Assembly: GCF_000467105.1 (NCBI RefSeq)
Contig: NZ_BATI01000017.1
Coordinates: 1-64,000 of the forward strand
Direction: 5' to 3'
DNA from: Aquipseudomonas alcaligenes NBRC 14159
Lineage (GTDB): Bacteria > Pseudomonadota > Gammaproteobacteria > Pseudomonadales > Pseudomonadaceae
Length of the DNA stretch: 64,000 bases
Part shown: piece after piece, positions 60,356 to 64,000 of the stretch
How the letters are laid out: each line of letters begins with the position of its first letter
How positions within the stretch are numbered: position 1 is the stretch's first letter
Notes under the pieces: model-generated
The model's database searches: none
What the model saw: only the letters and a program-made list of their open reading frames with translations
Told to the model about the DNA's origin: nothing
Translations under genes and position numbers: made by a program

Positions 60356-61234
60356 ATGCGCGCTGCAGAGTTGATCGATCTGCTCCGGCAATATGACCCG
60401 GACACGGACATTCCGGTGGCCTACACCGACGCCGATTTCGGCGGCCAGCCCGGCGTGCAGGTAGCCAGCTGCTACAGCACGGGCGACACGCGCTGTTACC
60501 AGAATCTGGTCGAACAGGCGCAGGAGGGGCTGGTGGTGCTCGACCCGCGTGGGCGCATTACCTACATGAATCCGTTCATGCAGCAGCTTCTCGGCTATCC
60601 CCCGGCCGAGGCCCTGGGTCGACCGCTGGCTCAGGTGATCTCCGCCGACCTGGTGGAGGTGGTGCTCAAGCAGCGCTGCCAGGGCCCGACGGCCGAGCGC
60701 TACCCGATGCGCATCCAGGCCTGCGATGGCCAGGTGCGCTGGGTGCAGATGAGCGCCGCGCCGATTCCCAGTATCGACGGCAGCGACCGTGGCAGCCTGC
60801 TGACCATCACCGACATCTCCCACCGCGAGGCCCATGCGCACAAGCTCGCCGACCAGGAAAGCCTGGGCCAGAAGGTCTGGCGCATCTCCGAGCAGCTGGA
60901 CAGCCTCAAGTCGCTGCGGGTCAACCTGCTGGCCGAATTCGAGGTGCTGCAGGATTCGCCGCGTATCGCCGCCACGCCTTACTGGCACCAGCAGCGCTAC
61001 CTCTACCTGGTGCGCCCGCAGAAGGACGGCAAGCGCGTGCGCGAATACATTGGCGCGCAGCCGGAGCGGATCAACGAGGCGCTGGCTGCCGTGCGTCGCG
61101 AGCAACGCTACCAGGAAGTGTGTCGCGAGCTGCAGGACATCGAGGAGAAGATCCGTACCTCCACGTTCAAACTCGACAGCTTTCTCTGGGAGCTGGCCAG
61201 GGTGCCGCAGGACCAGCGCAAACTGGTGGGCTAG
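60356..61234 (+). CDS. Orphan PAS-domain protein with C-terminal coiled coil
   Basis: 292 residues, no signal or membrane segment. Residues 1-45 form a small N-terminal element (AAELIDLLRQYDPDTDIPVAYTD). A PAS domain follows at about 48-160 (NLVEQAQEGLVVLDPRGRITYMN, LLGYPPAEALGRPL, DGQVRWVQMSAAPI, LLTITDISHRE). The C-terminal ~110 residues hold charged helices and YLYLVRPQKDGKRVREYIGA. No kinase, GGDEF, EAL or HTH output is visible, so it may signal through a partner protein. AGGGAGG lies before the ATG. The ligand is unknown. Confidence 0.8.
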   Translation: MRAAELIDLLRQYDPDTDIPVAYTDADFGGQPGVQVASCYSTGDTRCYQNLVEQAQEGLVVLDPRGRITYMNPFMQQLLGYPPAEALGRPLAQVISADLVEVVLKQRCQGPTAERYPMRIQACDGQVRWVQMSAAPIPSIDGSDRGSLLTITDISHREAHAHKLADQESLGQKVWRISEQLDSLKSLRVNLLAEFEVLQDSPRIAATPYWHQQRYLYLVRPQKDGKRVREYIGAQPERINEALAAVRREQRYQEVCRELQDIEEKIRTSTFKLDSFLWELARVPQDQRKLVG

Positions 61235-61275
61235 AACCGTCCACGGGCTTTTTTCCATGACAGCTCCATGACAGG

Positions 61276-61297
61276 CCGCCCCATTTCGGGGCGGTTT
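61276..61297 (+). terminator. Rho-independent terminator after the PAS gene
   Basis: CCGCCCC / GGGGCGG stem with a 5-nt loop, followed by TTT, 42 bp after the stop. The tail is short. Confidence 0.65.
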
Positions 61298-61299
61298 GC

Positions 61300-61457
61300 G
61301 ATTGAGAACTCATCGGTCTGTGATCAAATATAAAAAATACATATAAATCAAATAGTTATAGTTGATTCGATTAATGGCAGCGAGGCCGGATTGGTCCTTG
61401 TTGTGCCATTAAAGCGCTGAATAGGATGCCCGCCTCCCTACTCAGCAGGACGCAACC
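61300..61457. other. AT-rich intergenic region before the ThiF-like gene
   Basis: Between the terminator and the ThiF-like gene, bases 61320-61375 are strikingly AT-rich (long A/T runs around ATATAAAAAATACATATAAA) compared with the surrounding GC-rich DNA. This is a likely promoter or silencer-binding region. Several -10-like hexamers occur, so I cannot choose one promoter. Confidence 0.6.
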
Positions 61458-63197
61458 ATGACGCCTCCCCTGGATCACGATCAGTTTTATCGCGAACTCA
61501 CCCTGCGCAACGCCGGGTTCATCAGCAGCGACGACCAGTGCGGCCTGCGCGAGGCGGTGATTCTCATCGCCGGCTGCGGTTCCACCGGCGGCAGTGTGAT
61601 CGAGCTGCTGGTGCGCAGCGGCGCCGAACACCTGATCCTGGCTGACAACGGCAGCTACGAGCTGAACAACGCCAACCGGCAGAACATGGTGGTCAGCGAT
61701 ATCGGCCGGGCCAAGGTGGAGGTGTTTGCCGAGCGCGTACGGCAGATCAACCCCTATATCAAGCTGGAGCTGCATGGCCACGGCGTCACCCCGGACAACG
61801 TCGAGGCCATGGTCGCCCAGGCCGACGTGGTGGTGGACGCCATCGACGTCACCGGCCGCTCCGGCCTGGAGATGAAGTACCTGCTGCACCGTGTCTGCCA
61901 GCGTCAGTACAAGCCGGTGGTGTGCGGCTACGACATGGCCGCCGCGCAATATATTCCGGTGTTCGACTACCGCAACCCCGATCTGCAGGTGCTGGACAAC
62001 CAGCTCAGCGCCGAGCAGGTGGCCACCCTCGACCCGATGCAGGCCTGCAGCTTCCTGGTGCCGGTGGAGTGCGTGCCGCTGGAGATGTACGGCGAGCTGG
62101 ACCGCCACCTGGCCGGCAAGGACTACACCTCGCAGCTGGGCATCGCCGCGCACCTGTTCGGCACCCTGGCGACTGCACTGATCATCGACCTGCTCAATGG
62201 TCGCCCGGTGCGCGACGCTGTCTATGTCGATGTCTGGGAACTGACCCGGCGGCGTGACGCCCAGGCCGAGCGCGAGCATCAGCGGCTGCTCGATCAGGGA
62301 CGCCAGGCCCTGGCGCAGTGGCGCCAGCTGCCGCCGGAGCGGCCCGATGCGTTCTTCCTCGAGCGTTCGGTGAAGCACTACCAGGCGCCGCTGCTGGGTA
62401 GCCTGCAGAGCTACTCGCAGTTCTGCATCGACCGTCGCGCCGGCATCGCCACCTACGCCATTCCCAACTACCAGCTGGACAACAACCTGACCCGCCAGCT
62501 GCTGCGCTTTGCCTTCGTCCACTACGCCAAGGTCGGTTTCATCAATCCGCAGGCCGCGGCGTTGCGCCAGCTGCACGCCGAACCGCTGGAGCACCTGGCC
62601 CCTGAAGATGTGCATATCGTCCTGGTGCGCGACAGCGATCAGCAGTTGCTGGCCTATTCCACCCTCAAGGCGCCGATCGCCCGCGGCAAGCGTTTTGACG
62701 ACAGCCAGCGACCGTCCTTCGGCGTGGAAACCGCCTTCGGCCGCGACCTTTACGCTCAGATAGGTGAACTGCAGGACCTGCCGGTGGAGCAGGTGCGCGA
62801 GATCGGTCGGGTGACCAAGGCGCAGATCGGCGATCCGCTGCTCGAGGCCAAGGCCGGCATGCTCCTGCTCAGCGCCTACGGTCGCCTGCTGTGCCAGGCC
62901 GACAGCGGTGTGGCGGCGATGGTCGGCGACGGCGAGCGCCAGGTCACCCTGCGCAACCTCAGCTTCTTCGGCTTCCGTCCGCAGATCCTGCCGGCGCGTA
63001 TCGCCTGCATCCCGCCCCAGCACCTCTATGCCAATCGCTATCAGGGCCGTGAGGTGCACCCGTTCTGGCTGCGCCTGGACGCCATCGATCAGCAACGCGT
63101 GGCGCAGATCGAGGCGCTGATCGAGCTCGACGGCGACGAATTCCTTTCCCGGCTGCGTGACGCCAAGCAGCAGAACACCCTGCACATAGGAGCATGA
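61458..63197 (+). CDS. ThiF/E1-like adenylyltransferase fused to an acyltransferase-like domain
   Basis: 579 residues. The N-terminal ~240 residues are an E1/ThiF-type Rossmann domain: nucleotide motif GCGSTG (39-44), the Arg-containing NNANRQNMVVSDIGRAK (about 71-86) and VVDAIDVTGRSG. The paired CxxC zinc motifs of ThiF/MoeB are not visible, and no obvious catalytic Cys is placed. After a charged linker, residues ~290-579 resemble a GNAT/autoinducer-synthase-like fold (HIVLVRDSDQQLLAYSTLK, FGRDLY, EIGRVTKAQ). This suggests adenylation or thiol activation combined with acyl transfer. An acyl-CoA dehydrogenase starts 2 bp downstream. The substrate is unknown. Confidence 0.72.
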   Translation: MTPPLDHDQFYRELTLRNAGFISSDDQCGLREAVILIAGCGSTGGSVIELLVRSGAEHLILADNGSYELNNANRQNMVVSDIGRAKVEVFAERVRQINPYIKLELHGHGVTPDNVEAMVAQADVVVDAIDVTGRSGLEMKYLLHRVCQRQYKPVVCGYDMAAAQYIPVFDYRNPDLQVLDNQLSAEQVATLDPMQACSFLVPVECVPLEMYGELDRHLAGKDYTSQLGIAAHLFGTLATALIIDLLNGRPVRDAVYVDVWELTRRRDAQAEREHQRLLDQGRQALAQWRQLPPERPDAFFLERSVKHYQAPLLGSLQSYSQFCIDRRAGIATYAIPNYQLDNNLTRQLLRFAFVHYAKVGFINPQAAALRQLHAEPLEHLAPEDVHIVLVRDSDQQLLAYSTLKAPIARGKRFDDSQRPSFGVETAFGRDLYAQIGELQDLPVEQVREIGRVTKAQIGDPLLEAKAGMLLLSAYGRLLCQADSGVAAMVGDGERQVTLRNLSFFGFRPQILPARIACIPPQHLYANRYQGREVHPFWLRLDAIDQQRVAQIEALIELDGDEFLSRLRDAKQQNTLHIGA

Positions 63198-63199
63198 AC

Positions 63200-64000
63200 A
63201 TGAACGGTATCTGGAACCAACAGCAGCAGGCGATCCGCGCCCATTACCTGGCCGTCGGCCGCGACCTGGTGCGCCCGACCTCGGCTGAGCGCGACCAGGC
63301 GCTGGGCTTCGACCGCGAGCTGTGGCGCGCCCTGGGCGCAACCGGGCTGTTTGGCGTGCACATGCCCGAGCGCTTCGGCGGCCAGGGGCTTGGCGTGTGG
63401 GAGTTCTCCGCCGCGCTGGAAGGCTTCTCCGAGGGCTGCCAGGACATGGGCGTGCTGGTTTCCTTCGTCGCCCAGGTGGCCCTGGTGCAGGCCGCGCTGC
63501 TCAGCTACGGCAGCGAGGAGCAGCTGCAGCGCTGGCTGCCGCCGCTGATCAGCGGCGAGAAGATCGGCTGCTTCGCCATCACCGAGCAGGGCTGTGGCTC
63601 CGACGTGCGCTCGCTGAAGCTGGCGGCCAGTCGCGATGGCAGCGGCTACCGCCTCAACGGCATGAAATGGAACATCACCAATGCCCCGGTGGCCGACATC
63701 TGCATGACCTTCGCCCGCCTGGAAGAGGCCGGCCCCAATGCCATTTCCTGCTTCATCAGCGAAACCGCTGCACCCGGCCTGACCCAGTCCGTGCCGTTCG
63801 ACCTGATGGGCAACCGTGGCACGCCGATCGGCAGCCTGACCTTCGACAACGTGGCGCTGGCCGCCGACAGCCTGGTCGGCGTCGAGGGGCAGGGCCTGCG
63901 CGTGCTGTACTTCGGTTTCCTGGTCGAGCGCATCTTCACCGGTGTGTCCATCGTCGGCTGCATGCAGCCGGTGATCGACGAGTGCCTGCAGTACAGCCTC
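63200..64000 (+). CDS. Acyl-CoA dehydrogenase, N-terminal part (runs off the window)
   Basis: 267 codons are visible before the edge. I start at ATG 63200, which has AGGAG 7 nt upstream; ATG 63194 overlaps the previous stop. The N-terminal helical domain leads to the FAD-binding FAITEQGCGSDVRSL and WNITNAPVADICMTFARL beta region, then MGNRGTPIGSLTFDNVAL. This is the acyl-CoA dehydrogenase fold, which introduces a double bond in an acyl thioester (or an ACP-bound acyl group). Its tight coupling to the ThiF-like fusion indicates a shared pathway. The catalytic Glu region lies beyond the window. Confidence 0.88.
   Translation, partial: MNGIWNQQQQAIRAHYLAVGRDLVRPTSAERDQALGFDRELWRALGATGLFGVHMPERFGGQGLGVWEFSAALEGFSEGCQDMGVLVSFVAQVALVQAALLSYGSEEQLQRWLPPLISGEKIGCFAITEQGCGSDVRSLKLAASRDGSGYRLNGMKWNITNAPVADICMTFARLEEAGPNAISCFISETAAPGLTQSVPFDLMGNRGTPIGSLTFDNVALAADSLVGVEGQGLRVLYFGFLVERIFTGVSIVGCMQPVIDECLQYSL

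Overview
The window is GC-rich, densely coded DNA from a Pseudomonas-type gammaproteobacterium. The evidence is the gene content and order: nrdR-ribD-ribC-ribBA-ribH-nusB-thiL-pgpA, the His-rich ZrgA/ABC/FtsX/DUF3299 zinc operon next to an OprG-type OmpW porin, xseB-ispA, and parC...parE-yqiA-cpdA-DUF1249-nudF. From memory these match separate P. aeruginosa blocks (PA4042-PA4069 and PA4964-PA4971), joined here in a different arrangement. I saw no rRNA, tRNA, CRISPR array, prophage or intact insertion sequence.

Layout. 1-432: 3' end of an RTX-type calcium-binding protein. 489-18022: a lipid-related accessory region. It holds an FAD monooxygenase and a short-chain dehydrogenase; an exported cytochrome c / FAD oxidoreductase / D-threonine-aldolase-fold trio with an AraC regulator (the sphD-sphC-sphB/sphR arrangement known from sphingosine response); a FGGY kinase / class II aldolase / class III aminotransferase / degenerate aldolase operon with a divergent TetR regulator; a DUF1302-DUF1329 outer-membrane pair; and a neutral-ceramidase-family hydrolase. 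18135-27009: two sugar-nucleotide enzymes, oprG, the Zur-boxed zinc operon, thioesterase, CnoX, a methyltransferase and a lipoprotein. 27142-36678: riboflavin genes with an FMN riboswitch, then nusB, thiL, pgpA, a solute-binding protein, a frameshifted aspartic-protease gene, ribA and btuF. 36718-46249: btuB with a cobalamin riboswitch, dxs, and an unusual insert (epoxide-hydrolase-like protein, 1087-residue single-chain acyl-CoA carboxylase, PAP2 phosphatase) that separates dxs from ispA. 46370-60135: a long minus-strand run of ispA, xseB, an MCE/Mla-type lipid transport operon with two PqiC-like lipoproteins, parC, an aspartic protease, a phytase-esterase-like protein, parE, yqiA, cpdA, DUF1249 and nudF. 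60356-64000: an orphan PAS protein and, after an AT-rich gap, a ThiF-like plus acyltransferase-like fusion followed by an acyl-CoA dehydrogenase that runs off the window.

The most interesting reading is that 2.9-18 kb encodes sphingoid-base breakdown. The ceramidase would release the base. The Tat-exported oxidase and cytochrome c would oxidise the C1 alcohol to a D-configured beta-hydroxy-alpha-amino acid, and the D-threonine-aldolase-fold protein would split that to glycine and a fatty aldehyde. The kinase/aldolase/aminotransferase operon has the right enzyme classes for a second route through a phosphorylated 2-keto intermediate. This is inference from fold, export signals and neighbourhood. 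The second unusual system is the ThiF/acyltransferase fusion plus acyl-CoA dehydrogenase at the right edge.
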